Origin: Aurelia coerulea
Lineage: Eukaryota > Cnidaria > Scyphozoa > Semaeostomeae > Ulmaridae
Assembly: GCA_039566865.1 (NCBI GenBank)
Contig: CM076943.1
Location: 48,386,124-48,450,123 of the forward strand
DNA: 64,000 nucleotides
Direction: 5' to 3'
In this document: positions 53,001-55,548 of the stretch, piece after piece
How the letters are laid out: each line of letters begins with the position of its first letter
Position numbering within the stretch: the stretch's first letter is position 1
Program-made: the position numbers and the translations under genes
Notes under the pieces: generated by a model
Seen by the model: the letters and a program-made list of their open reading frames with translations, nothing else
Databases searched by the model: none
Told to the model about the DNA's origin: nothing

Positions 53001-55520
53001 ACTAAGCCTTTCTTGGAAATTATTGCACTTTACATCAAACAGTTCAGAAATTTCGATGGTTTTAAGTGTTCTTGAAAATGTTTCTTGAATTCTCGAATAA
53101 GAAGAAAAACATTTAAATTCTGAAAGTGTTAAAGAATTCAGAAAAGTTCAACGGCAGAATCATACCAAAATAGGAAAAGTTTCTTTGAAGCCCTTCACTT
53201 CAAAGAAATAGGTCATTGAATTTTACACCAAAGTTTTTAAAGATTTGGAACCTATGAACGGGGATACAGGTTTCAACTAAAATCGTGGATGACTGGAGTT
53301 TAATTTGAGTCTTCAAGATACTTTAAATAGTCCTTGCAATTAGCTGGAAAGAACGCGTGGTAATATAATTGCACAGCCTTTGTGCCAATCAATGCGCAGT
53401 GCGTTGCACACAAAGAGCAGCTGTCAACATTTGTGGTATCTAAGGGCGTATTCATTTGGTTGTACGAGACTTTGGAACCAGCCATTTGCGAAATATGTTT
53501 TTTATAAGGTGTCATAATTTTCCTTAAAACCCCGCGATAATAGTGCGAAATTAGCAAGGAATCCCTTCGAAAATGCAATGTGGCCTCTGCTGTCGGTGTT
53601 TCAGATTCTGTAGATTCTGGTAAGAAGGCACAGATCTCACAGAAATGGAAAAGAGACTCACTTTGTTCTTCAAAATTATTTGGATATTAATCACTATTAG
53701 ACTTTTCCTGAAGCATTGGAGATTGCTCCCATGGTTTGTCCACCCAAAATGCTTCCGATCTTTACGATCCTTATGTCGCGCGTTTTAAGAGATAAACTCA
53801 AGTGATAATAATTTGACGATTAGGATTCTTGGTGTTTTCACTTGATCATAAGCATCATAAGATCTGCAAATTATGTTTCTTATGATTCTTATGATCCTTA
53901 TGACTCTAGTTAGCAAGCGCCACAAAAGAAAAAAGAAATAAGCAAAGCAATTTCCCATTTTGCTTGAAATAAATAGATGTTAATCCTCTTTGTAGGAGCA
54001 TCTAATCGTGCTAATCCTAAAACTTTCACATGTTGGTGTTAGTCTCTTAATTGTAACGTGTTATGATCTCTTTGTTCTGATTAAATGCTTCGGATTAGCA
54101 AAATTATTTCCTGCTATATTCGAAAACTGCCCTTTGACGACATCGGGAAGAAATACCTTGTGCTTCTTTCAGATCTCCGAGCTTCTTTAAATCTATTCTT
54201 TTGATTTCTTATTTGAAAATTCATGAATGCTCTGAAAATCACAGAATATTGAAATCAAACATGAAATTTTATAACAAAATACTGTAAGTTGTAAGTGTGA
54301 CGGTTGGTCAAACGACTCCGTCAAAGGGTCAAGGACAGGAAAGGCTTTAGGAAAGAATTTGCTAATTTGTTAAATGTACCTTGACGTTGTGCTAAGATTT
54401 TTTTAATTATTGTGTCTGATAAATTCAACGCCCCTGTTTAGATGGCTGTCATTGGGTTTAACATCGCCTTGTTTTATTGTATGGGTTTTCGCAAATTGTG
54501 GCGCTTCATCTAACTTAATGGACTTCTTAGTACTCTTTTATTTGGATAAGCTAGTGGAGTAATGCATGCTCTTTATTCAGATTCCTTAACAAATAGACGA
54601 TCAAGAGTTTGCAATATTGCCTCAAACTTGATGCTGCAGTCAGTTTTGTCATGACATTAGTCAGTTTTTTATTTGTGTCGAAATATCCTTCTCCCGTCAG
54701 AAGGCAGAAATTGGGAGTAGCGTTAAGCATTACCGATTCTTTGAATAAAGTCAATTAAAGTGTTTTGCGTGATACACTTCAATTGAAATGTTTTGTGGAC
54801 TCAACTTCAAAGGACGTAGTTCGTACCTTCGGGAGTTGAGCGTCATTGCCATGCCTCAGGCCCCCTTCACACTGCTCCGTTTTTGTTAGTATCCGTTTTT
54901 GTGGCATCCAAGCCACCCGTTCACATTGCTCCGTTTTTGTACAAAAACGAAGGGAAAACATCAGTTTTTGTCAGTTCACATTGATCAGCCTGGTAACAAA
55001 TACGGAGAGAAAAACCTCCGTTTTTGTGCGTTCACATTGCTCCGTTTTTGTGAAACTCATTGTTGAATGTTGCAGCGTTTTCAAAAACCTCCGTTTTTGT
55101 GCGTTCACACTGATCAAGTGCGTTTTCAAAAACCTCCGTTTTCATGGATCTCCACTTTTGATAGCATTTTCGAAAACCTCCGTTTTTGTGGCGTTTTTGT
55201 GCGGATCAGTGCGAACACTCTCACAAAAATTGAGCAGTGTGAACGGGGCCTGAGATTGTAGCTAATACTTGAAATGATAAAACATATTCTTTTGGGTGTA
55301 ACAATAAGGAATGTCAGCAAATGAATTCAAATATTATTAAACCATCTCCTTTTTACAGGAGAAAGAGAGAGAGGAGAAAACAACAGAATCAAACTCGGAG
55401 CGTGGCAGCAGCCCCTGGGATGTCGACAATGCAGTTCGATTTGTGACGTATATTGCCATGGGTTACACTTGCAACTACATAGCACCATTGATATTTGTGC
55501 ATCTTGGTATTGTGGTATGA
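7917..55520 (+). CDS. Sphingosine-1-phosphate phosphatase-like (SGPP/LPP-delta) gene, 13 coding exons
   Basis: Joined exons: 7917-8019, 11439-11524, 17726-17820, 19130-19205, 19922-19989, 20923-20967, 23338-23417, 26205-26354, 31257-31342, 31722-31821, 43310-43363, 50810-50976, 55359-55520. They total 1272 nt, 423 residues plus TGA, close to animal SGPP1/2 length. Every intron is GT-AG and every junction keeps the frame. The PAP2-superfamily triad is complete: K120-x6-R127-P128, P146-S-H-H149, and S192-R193-x5-H199-x3-D203. Known family role: multipass ER-membrane enzymes that dephosphorylate sphingosine-1-phosphate and related long-chain-base phosphates. The second motif reads PSHHA where animal SGPPs usually have PSTHA. 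Hydrophobic stretches run through residues 85-119, 150-185 and most of 205-345, and the C-terminal tail (391-423) is hydrophobic as in the family. A hydrophilic E/K/R/S-rich loop covers 371-390. The start ATG has A at -3 and G at +4. Substrate is inferred from family only. Confidence 0.9.
8020..10347. other. Intron 1, unassigned part
   Basis: Intronic sequence with no repeat end, exon or RNA gene that I can support. Confidence 0.6.
10348..10739. mobile_element. Harbinger-like MITE N with TTA target duplication
   Basis: TIR starts GGGCCTGTTTATATGAGGAA and ends with its mirror ATATAAACAGGCCC, with TTA outside both ends (10345-10347 and 10740-10742). GGTGGGATGA-type words recur inside in both orientations. 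The 3-bp TTA duplication suggests PIF/Harbinger mobilisation. 392 bp, non-coding. Confidence 0.72.
10743..11438. other. Intron 1, 3' part
   Basis: No repeat end or additional exon seen. It contains the polypyrimidine tract and TTTTACAG acceptor for exon 2. Confidence 0.6.
11439..11524 (+). CDS. SGPP-like exon 2
   Basis: Residues 35-63, starting DKLGPAGRWLRHRL. The acceptor follows a T-rich tract ending TTTTACAG and the donor is GTATGT. A basic stretch is followed by a short hydrophobic run. Confidence 0.87.
11838..12278 (+). pseudogene. Decayed non-LTR retrotransposon RT C-terminal fragment
   Basis: Frameshifted translation resembles the C-terminus of the RT at 46225-48076: F-K-K-Q-L-L, then Y-G-I, later NDGIEDTEHFLLL(C), then an L-L-Y-x-(D) stretch and a final ...ASERFQ stop. 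Several stops and frameshifts. 5'-truncated and inactive, in sense orientation within intron 2. Confidence 0.65.
12403..12530. mobile_element. Small MITE with AGTGGTGTC ends
   Basis: AGTGGTGTCATCCATTATGC is mirrored by GCATAATCGGGACACCACT. About 128 bp in intron 2, no coding capacity. The target duplication is not clear. Confidence 0.5.
12655..13045. repeat. Dispersed direct repeat with TGTAATCCTCTGACTTTGCTGC
   Basis: The block TAATCCTCTGACTTTGCTGC occurs at about 12687 and 12776, and with one change near 13019. Two copies are preceded by CCTTGACAACTTTAGGCAGG (about 12738 and 12972). Three diverged copies of one unit, origin unknown. Confidence 0.6.
13103..13294. mobile_element. TTAA-flanked MITE Q
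   Basis: Ends AGGCACACTATCTC and GACTGTGTGCCT are inverted repeats, and TTAA lies directly outside both (13099-13102 and 13295-13298). 192 bp. Shares the TTAA target preference and AG start with P, I1 and I2. Confidence 0.65.
13299..14120. other. Intron 2 segment, one possible TIR remnant
   Basis: ACTGGGTGAGTCAGAAAC near 13955 resembles the left end at 37267 and the CCGGGTGA end of element E, so it may be a lone MITE end. Nothing else recognised. Confidence 0.35.
14127..14300 (+). repeat. Pyrimidine-rich tract
   Basis: About 170 bp almost entirely C and T (TTTCTT, TTCCTTTC motifs). It opens a low-complexity reading frame rich in S, F, P and L, which I do not consider coding. Confidence 0.8.
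14377..14925. mobile_element. Foldback MITE H1
   Basis: Ends TAGGACTCAAATCTTT and AAAGATTTGAGCCCTA. Nearly the whole element is palindromic: TGCCGTGGAAATTT mirrors AAATTTCCACGGCA, and AAAATGGCGGCAATTT has a diverged mirror. The left end is partly duplicated (14376 and 14430). Flanking TA suggests Tc1/mariner-type targeting. Confidence 0.75.
15333..15685. repeat. Direct repeat about 280 bp apart
   Basis: TTATCACATCTTGAACTGTG and the following AGGGTCTTGTTTTTTT...GAAGCATCTGTCGA appear at about 15343-15400 and 15622-15683. Function unknown. Confidence 0.7.
15878..16466. mobile_element. Foldback MITE C1 (CCGGGTG family)
   Basis: Ends TA-CCGGGTGTCCCAAAAAA and TTTATGGGACACCTGG-TA. Internal arms match in inverse: TTGGTTGACTCCAG mirrors CTGGAGTCAATCAA, and CTTTGGCCTTTTGGGC mirrors GGCCAAAAGGC. 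589 bp, non-coding. Relative C2 is at 50090-50695. Confidence 0.8.
16478..16576. repeat. About 99-bp hairpin inside the C1 outer palindrome
   Basis: GTTGAATTTTCCTCTTAGCC then CGTTTTTTCCTC is mirrored by GAGGAAAAACGGGCTAAGCG then GAAAATTCAAC, with a loop of about 18 bp. Strong predicted stem when transcribed. Confidence 0.75.
16926..17506. mobile_element. Foldback element in intron 2
   Basis: Left AAGGACAGGTTTTGTAAGAC is mirrored by GTCTTACCAAATCTGTCCTT. GCGATTAGCGATCACAGAC mirrors GTCTGCGATCGCTAATCGC, and CAGGTAGCTAGCTCGCTC has a partial mirror. About 580 bp with long imperfect arms, no transposase. Superfamily unclear. Confidence 0.7.
17726..17820 (+). CDS. SGPP-like exon 3
   Basis: Residues 64-94 plus two bases. 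Contains FGTEEFYG (80-87), which corresponds to the conserved G-T/Q-E-x-FY segment before the first membrane span in SGPP proteins. Acceptor: T-run then TTCAAG. Donor: GTAAGG. Confidence 0.88.
17821..18680. other. Intron 3, unassigned part
   Basis: No exon, RNA gene or repeat boundary recognised. Confidence 0.5.
18686..19065 (+). repeat. G-rich repeat region
   Basis: An uninterrupted G-run at about 18691-18702 is followed by recurring AGAGAGGGGG, AGAGGGGACT and AGAGGGAGGGG words up to 19054, all on the + strand (the transcribed sense of the gene). It is followed by TAGACCTTTTA, which resembles the G-element end. G-quadruplex formation is possible but not shown. Confidence 0.6.
19130..19205 (+). 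CDS. SGPP-like exon 4
   Basis: Residues 95 (split) to 120, a hydrophobic membrane segment ending in K120, the lysine of PAP2 motif 1. Acceptor TGATTAG, donor GTTTGT. Reading past the donor leaves the family pattern; joining to 19922 restores it. Confidence 0.87.
19922..19989 (+). CDS. SGPP-like exon 5 (PAP2 motif 1)
   Basis: Residues 121-142 plus two bases, beginning NSLCLPRPPSPPV. With K120 this gives K-x6-RP, matching the CxRPxSPP block of SGPP and LPP-delta enzymes. Acceptor GCTATAG, donor GTTTGT. Reading through the donor reaches an in-frame TAG about 60 bp later. Confidence 0.87.
20330..20445. repeat. Short tandem duplication (CGTGAAAATTTCCGCGAATA)
   Basis: CGTGAAAATTTCCGCGAATA occurs at 20324 and 20401 with related following sequence (AAACAAT...). 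Lies in intron 5. Confidence 0.65.
20923..20967 (+). CDS. SGPP-like exon 6 (PAP2 motif 2)
   Basis: Only 45 nt: residues 143 (split) to 157 plus two bases, WALPSHHAVLAVIVP. Carries the P-S-x-H catalytic motif. Acceptor GAATTTCAG, donor GTATGT. The phase fits both neighbours exactly. Confidence 0.88.
21424..21604. mobile_element. 181-bp hairpin MITE
   Basis: Left ATAATAGATGATTGCGCTAA then AGATGGCGGCGAGGAA is mirrored almost perfectly by TTCCTCGCCGCCATCTTT then AGCGCAATCGTCTATTAT. Arms about 45 bp. Lies in intron 6. Confidence 0.75.
22056..22655. mobile_element. Foldback MITE A1 (CCGGGTGCGCC family)
   Basis: 600 bp flanked by TA. Left end CCGGGTGCGCCAAAGTAAAC, right end GTTTATTTTGGCGCACCCGG. 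The arms (about 290 bp each) match along their whole length, e.g. GCAGAAAGCCTGAATTAGAT against its mirror near 22549. Strong dsRNA potential. Lies in intron 6. Confidence 0.88.
22856..23306. mobile_element. hAT-like MITE R with 8-bp TSD
   Basis: Ends TTAGCCTGTTAGCCAGACCC and GGGTCTGGCTAACAGGCTA. The inverted arms continue through CAATTTCAAAGGAAATAGTG. TGCTTGAC is duplicated exactly at 22848-22855 and 23307-23314. Terminal words match element L (61318-61782), so both belong to one family. It ends 31 bp before exon 7. Confidence 0.85.
23338..23417 (+). CDS. SGPP-like exon 7
   Basis: Residues 158 (split) to 184, with aromatic-rich membrane segments (YIWFYSYLHY, then ITLFCFIVS). Acceptor TTTTCTTTTAG, donor GTAAGT. 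The exon starts only 31 bp after the end of a hAT-like MITE. Confidence 0.87.
24290..24600 (-). pseudogene. Non-LTR retrotransposon 3' fragment (RT C-terminus)
   Basis: Minus-strand frame 24376-24570 reads SFDIHRR-DLFAGISVVLRP-F..INSLSNSALIQLLLYG-DKD, the same C-terminal block as the RT at 46225-48076. The downstream 3' UTR segment (AACATCCAATGTGAAAC near 24249) is shared with the fragment at about 38280. 5'-truncated. Confidence 0.75.
24601..25533. other. Intron 7, inverted-repeat traces
   Basis: GCCCGGCGTTTGAGAAGCTA near 24764 has a diverged mirror GCAGCATTTTTCAAACGCCG near 25329, suggesting an old foldback spanning about 24760-25375. A TTTAA microsatellite lies at about 24697-24717. No gene seen. 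Confidence 0.45.
25534..26130. mobile_element. Foldback MITE A2 (CCGGGTGCGCC family)
   Basis: 597 bp flanked by TA, in the same orientation as A1 and co-linear with it over its whole length. Lies in intron 7 and ends 74 bp before exon 8. Confidence 0.88.
26205..26354 (+). CDS. SGPP-like exon 8 (PAP2 motif 3)
   Basis: Residues 185 (split) to 234 plus one base. Contains SRIYLGVHSPADVVAG, the S-R-x5-H-x3-D motif with the histidine expected to be the catalytic nucleophile and its partner aspartate. This is the strongest identifying motif of the gene. Acceptor GAATTTCAG, donor GTACGA. Foldback element A2 ends 74 bp upstream. Confidence 0.93.
26355..27081. other. Intron 8, 5' part with a small hairpin
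   Basis: TTGTTGTACAGGAAA near 26784 mirrors TTTCCTGTACAACA near 26871, enclosing a second inverted pair (CGGTCTT / AAGACCG). Nothing else seen. Confidence 0.5.
27082..27606. mobile_element. Foldback MITE X with GGGGCAGTCAGACG ends
   Basis: GGGGCAGTCAGACG at 27082 mirrors CGTCTGACTGCCCC ending at 27606; CGCGGG and CCCGCG lie just inside. 525 bp, non-coding. Intron 8. Confidence 0.7.
27607..27695. mobile_element. Fragment of foldback family D
   Basis: CACCAAACACCAGAG, GCACCTGAAACCAGAGGTTT and TGAAAAGG match the left arm of element D (44182-44972). Only one arm segment is present. Confidence 0.6.
27839..30423. mobile_element. Foldback MITE A3, split by a nested insertion
   Basis: TA-CCGGGTGCGCCAAAATAAAC at the left and GTTTATTTTGGCGCACCCGG-TA at the right. 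A-family sequence occupies 27839-28306 and 30285-30423; the rest is a later insertion. Intron 8. Confidence 0.85.
28307..30284. repeat. Tandemly duplicated insert within A3 (two units, about 1.1 and 0.86 kb)
   Basis: Unit 1 (28307-29420) and unit 2 (29421-30284) both begin ATAAGATCCTTTTGGATGAT and end at the palindrome GATTACAAAGTTGGACTTTG/TAATC. Shared internal landmarks include TGATGCTGCGAATGCTAGCC and ATTTGCATAATGA. Unit 2 lacks several internal blocks of unit 1 and gained a CTTT microsatellite (30199-30226). Confidence 0.8.
30551..31044. mobile_element. Foldback MITE H2
   Basis: TA-GGGCTCAAATCTTTAAAAAA and AGATTTGAAAGATTTGAGCCC-TA. Same palindromic interior as H1 (AAAATGGCGACATTTATCAA against GCCACCATTTTGAAA; TGCGGTGGAAATTT against the mirror). 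494 bp, intron 8. Confidence 0.85.
31257..31342 (+). CDS. SGPP-like exon 9
   Basis: Residues 235 (split) to 263: a hydrophobic helix (ALLVPVYAIIMLLI) then HPKPELETLSFTES. Family members have a similar helix-then-HP segment after motif 3. Acceptor CCTTTTTAG, donor GTAAGT. Confidence 0.87.
31722..31821 (+). CDS. SGPP-like exon 10
   Basis: Residues 264-296 plus one base, beginning VCMSGVAVGF. A glycine-rich membrane segment is followed by a loop (GPHPPFKG). Acceptor TAATGCAG, donor GTAAGT. Intron 9 before it is the shortest in the gene at 379 bp. Confidence 0.86.
32046..34591. mobile_element. Foldback MITE E with one arm expanded into a minisatellite
   Basis: TA-CCGGGTGAGCCAGAAAAAGT at the left, TTTTTTCTGGTTCACCCGG-TA at the right. 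The left arm (about 32046-32300) mirrors the right arm, e.g. GAAAAATCACAAAAATACTT type sequence and CCTTTTTCAGTCATTTTG. The right arm contains 21 tandem copies of a 96-bp block that is single in the left arm. Intron 10. Confidence 0.85.
32565..34580. repeat. Minisatellite, 21 x 96 bp
   Basis: Unit begins TACTTCGAT[G/C]TTTTG[C/G]CTGTC and ends near TTCCAAAAATTAGAACTTCT. Two main variants alternate: GATGTTTTGCCTGTCAAGCAAGTATT and GATCTTTTGGCTGTCAAGCA then AATATT. Units 9-15 are all the second type, and units 16 and 20 are hybrids. Because 96 is a multiple of three, a 731-codon frame (32451-34646) stays open. I regard it as non-coding. Confidence 0.9.
34600..35796. mobile_element. Foldback element F
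   Basis: CAGGTTTCCCAAAGAAG, GTGCTCCGTTTGTGTGGCTA and GGAGCTGTAA mirror TCACAGCTCCTTCACAGCAG, CCACATAAACGGAGCGAAAT and TTTTTGGAACACCCTG. About 1.2 kb, directly after E. No coding capacity found. Confidence 0.65.
35797..36750. other. Intron 10, unassigned segment
   Basis: A purine-rich stretch lies at 35905-36020 (AAGAAGGAAAAGGAAGAAGA style). At about 36218-36260, GTTACGGATCCAAAGTTGTA and CCTGTACAATGTAAATGGTG match an end of element Y. Nothing else. Confidence 0.45.
36820..37215. mobile_element. Possible degenerate DNA element rich in TTCGGA/TCCGAA
   Basis: AAGGCCCATTCTTACTTACT then TCGGATTTCAGATTTCGCAT is loosely mirrored near 37165-37210. TTCGGA/TCCGAA words recur throughout. The mirror is weak. 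Confidence 0.3.
37578..37770 (-). pseudogene. RT C-terminal fragment
   Basis: Minus-strand frame reads KCFSYRSAKFWNSL and later LGALRKSCK, matching the F-S-x-R-A-A-x-x-WNSL block near the end of many non-LTR RTs. Isolated and degraded. Confidence 0.55.
37857..39092. mobile_element. Long palindrome with a retroelement fragment in its loop
   Basis: GAGTGGTAGGAGACTGCTGT, GTTAGCCTAAAAAATGCTTA and ACTTACAATACTTTGGTTGT on the left are mirrored nearly perfectly at 38978-39092. Arms of about 230 bp flank 38110-38860, which contains a non-LTR 3' fragment. A long G-run lies at 38350-38366. Confidence 0.8.
38280..38830 (-). pseudogene. Non-LTR retrotransposon 3' fragment (132-codon RT C-terminus)
   Basis: Minus-strand open frame 38390-38788 begins MSIIRPPARSVFGIHDPIGL and continues with NPMC-like PMCPTNDGIEDTEHFLLLC (a Cx10Hx4C knuckle) to HKTGRFN and stop. 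It is clearly homologous to the C-terminus of the RT at 46225-48076. 3' UTR shared with 24290-24375. Confidence 0.85.
39534..40218. mobile_element. TTAA-flanked MITE I1
   Basis: TTAA then AGGACAAGTCTATGGTTTCT at the left; AACCCCGGACTTGTCCT then TTAA at the right. Shares the right end and interior landmarks (TCGTTC/GAACGAGGC; TGACGTCAT; TCTTTCATTTTATC) with I2. Non-coding, intron 10. Confidence 0.75.
40502..40655 (+). pseudogene. RT C-terminal fragment
   Basis: The frame reads GPFSYSKKEPDSRPKCFSIR then AAKLWNSLSLEKQESSIYVF before entering element A4. FSIRAAKLWNSL is the same block seen in non-LTR RT C-termini. Truncated by A4. Confidence 0.5.
40655..40997. mobile_element. Partial foldback A4 (left arm only)
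   Basis: GATGGGTGCGCCAAGATAAA begins a copy of the A-family left arm running to GATTTCTGAATCCCAAATCA. The right arm is missing. Confidence 0.75.
41146..41356. mobile_element. Foldback MITE B1, 211 bp
   Basis: TA-CCGGGTGTCCCAAAATGATG ... CATCATTCTGGGACACCCGG-TA. The arms cover almost the full element (TTGTTTGACTGCCTACATGT against its mirror). Same length as B2. Confidence 0.88.
41360..42450. other. Intron 10, direct duplication near 41500 and 41850
   Basis: GAGGCAAAACACCCTCTCGT then GCGAGACTTTA near 41490 recurs as AGGCAAAACGCCTACCCGTG then CGAGACTTTA near 41840, each followed by GAAGAAAACTT and a TAG-GA-TTAGC segment. A diverged tandem copy about 350 bp apart. No gene. Confidence 0.55.
42456..42881. 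mobile_element. MITE U1 with ACAGTAAATCCCCGCATATA ends
   Basis: ACAGTAAATCCCCGCATATA then AGAAC at the left mirrors GTTCTTATATGCGGGGATGT then ACTGTAT at the right. AAGAACC-type words recur inside. Related ends follow at about 43060-43085 and 45323-45340. Non-coding. Confidence 0.7.
42882..43090. mobile_element. Partial second U-family copy
   Basis: AAGAACCCAGGCTGACT and GTAGGTTCTATACGGGGGTA then TTTACTGTATT resemble the U1 right end. The left end is not evident. Confidence 0.45.
43310..43363 (+). CDS. SGPP-like exon 11
   Basis: A 54-nt exon, residues 297 (split) to 314 plus one base: SSSSWPVISLFMFVRFLL. Acceptor ATCTTGCAG, donor GTGAGT. An 'H' MITE begins 35 bp downstream. Intron 10 before it is the largest at about 11.5 kb. 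Confidence 0.85.
43398..43896. mobile_element. Foldback MITE H3
   Basis: TA-GGGCTCAAATCTTTCAAATC ... TTAAAGATTTGAGCCC-TA, 499 bp, palindromic throughout and close to H1. Begins 35 bp after exon 11, at the very 5' end of intron 11. Confidence 0.85.
43921..44135 (+). mobile_element. SINE-like element W2
   Basis: CTTTGACTACTACTCTGAAG, GGTTGCTCGTGACCCTAC and AGAGAAAGGACCATGATATT match W1 (49861-50089) in order and spacing. A C-run (44044-44056) interrupts it. The 5' part resembles a decayed tRNA head. Confidence 0.6.
44182..44972. mobile_element. Foldback MITE D (CCGGGTGTCTC family)
   Basis: TA-CCGGGTGTCTCAAAAAAAGT and ACTTTTTTCTGAGACACCCGG-TA. Arms include GCACCTGAAACCAGAGGTTT against AAACCTCTGGTTTTGGGTGC. 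791 bp, intron 11. Confidence 0.85.
45310..45795 (-). pseudogene. CR1/L2-like RT fragment, frameshifted
   Basis: Minus-strand frames 45531-45722 and 45310-45534 together show SPVKYLGVWQD, then ALVLLHLDNSNALLFGLPDS, then NSAARLILGLSKFEHITPAL and LHWLPI. These are the hallmark C-terminal RT blocks of CR1-like elements. A frameshift near 45530 separates the two parts. It lies just upstream of the other retroelement and belongs to a different family. Confidence 0.8.
45889..46226 (+). pseudogene. Endonuclease (exo-endo-phos) fragment of the non-LTR element
   Basis: The frame reads LDNHNADEERLALNGYSFIK, then RGGVGLYIKDSLPSKRRSDL, then the Y-R-S-P motif and IITGDFN followed directly by TGA. RGG(V)-x-Y, IYRSPS and GDFN are standard APE-type endonuclease motifs. 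The domain lacks its N-terminal third and everything after GDFN, including the catalytic SDH motif, so it cannot be active. Confidence 0.8.
46225..48076 (+). CDS. Reverse transcriptase ORF of the non-LTR element
   Basis: Open to 48076 (the formal frame opens at 46178; the RT homology starts near 46225). Motifs in order: NYRPISLLPIFGKVLEK, NQSGFRPGDSTVNQL, LDISKAFDRVWHGGL, SAGVPQGSILGPLFFL, FADDTSLF (the YXDD-equivalent catalytic aspartates), HKHLGIILD, later FHKFKHNFRDTINPMCPTND and the Cx10Hx4C knuckle. The RT core is uninterrupted and the catalytic residues are present. The N-terminal part of the ORF is lost with the endonuclease-RT deletion, so the copy is probably non-autonomous. Homologous C-termini lie at 38.4 and 24.4 kb (minus strand) and 11.8 kb. 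Confidence 0.88.
48790..49000. mobile_element. Foldback MITE B2, 211 bp
   Basis: TA-CCGGGTGTCCCAAAATGATG ... CATCATTTTGGGACACCCGG-TA. Same length and layout as B1, with internal differences. Confidence 0.88.
49322..49748. mobile_element. TTAA-flanked MITE I2
   Basis: TTAA then AGGACAAGTCCGGGGTT; AACCCCGGACTTGTCCT then TTAA. 427 bp. Interior matches I1 in segments but is rearranged. Confidence 0.8.
49861..50089 (+). mobile_element. SINE-like element W1
   Basis: GCTTGACTACCAATCTGAGG and GTTGATGGCTCGATTCCCTA resemble a tRNA anticodon-to-T-arm region. GGCTCGATTCC is one base off the B-box consensus; the A box is degenerate. The tail AGAGAAAGGACCAGGATGCT then TAGCTTCTCACTGTCCTGAA matches W2. Foldback C2 starts directly at its 3' end. 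Confidence 0.6.
50090..50695. mobile_element. Foldback MITE C2 (CCGGGTG family)
   Basis: TA-CCTGGTGCCCCTAAAAAATG and CATTTTTTTGGGACACCCGG-TA. Same interior as C1 (TTGGTTGACTCCAG; ACTTGAACATAGATA; mirrored arms). 606 bp. Ends 114 bp before exon 12. Confidence 0.82.
50810..50976 (+). CDS. SGPP-like exon 12
   Basis: Residues 315 (split) to 370: GGILVMASRTIVKKILKVVF, then a loop ending KLPPVVI. Comparable to the late-membrane region of LPP-delta/SGPP proteins. Acceptor GCTTTTTAG, donor GTAAGT. Foldback C2 ends 114 bp upstream. Confidence 0.87.
51085..51145. repeat. Short tandem duplication
   Basis: TAATCATGCATGTACAGCTA then ACATG is repeated twice in a row. Confidence 0.8.
51240..51737. mobile_element. 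Foldback MITE H4
   Basis: GGGCACTCACC at the left (diverged) and AAAGATTTGAGCCC-TA at the right. Interior landmarks TGCCGTGGAATTTT, AAAATGGCAGCAATTT and the mirrored copies match H1-H3. Intron 12. Confidence 0.75.
51834..53253. mobile_element. Degenerate H5, arms separated by unrelated sequence
   Basis: GGGCTCAAACCATTAAAGAG and the AAAATGGCAGCATTTATTAT block lie in the left part (51834-52150). TTTTACACCAAAGTTTTTAA then AGATTTGGAACC closes it at 53253. The middle (about 52155-52880) has no counterpart in other H copies and may be a later insertion. Confidence 0.55.
53254..54850. other. Intron 12, unassigned segment
   Basis: A 92-codon minus-strand frame (53300-53578) contains CSLCATHC but matches nothing I recognise. 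TCTTATGAT/ATCATAAG words cluster at 53838-53905. No supported gene. Confidence 0.4.
54857..55252. mobile_element. hAT-like MITE M with internal CCGTTTTTGTG repeats
   Basis: CAGGCCCCCTTCACACTGCT then CCG mirrors GAGCAGTGTGAACGGGGCCT then G. The interior has about ten CTCCGTTTTTGT repeats, several followed by GCGTTCACA. A clear 8-bp TSD is not visible. Ends about 105 bp before exon 13. Confidence 0.65.
55359..55520 (+). CDS. SGPP-like exon 13 (C-terminus and stop)
   Basis: Residues 371-423 and TGA at 55518-55520. A charged stretch (EKEREEKTTES) is followed by SPWDVDNAVRFVTYIAMGYT and a hydrophobic end, resembling the D-VDxxxRFxxYxxxG C-terminal block of the family. Acceptor TTTTTACAG. An H-family MITE starts 28 bp after the stop, so most of the 3' UTR is probably repeat-derived. 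AATAAA occurs at 55882 and 56337, but neither can be assigned as the poly(A) signal. Confidence 0.88.
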   Translation, partial: EKEREEKTTESNSERGSSPWDVDNAVRFVTYIAMGYTCNYIAPLIFVHLGIVV

Positions 55521-55548
55521 TTGCCTTGCATTGGCCTTGAATAACATA

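Noticed and set aside
53300..53578. 92-codon minus-strand frame with several cysteines
   Set aside because: No recognised domain and no splice-linked partner. It lies inside intron 12 on the opposite strand, so it is not supported as a gene.
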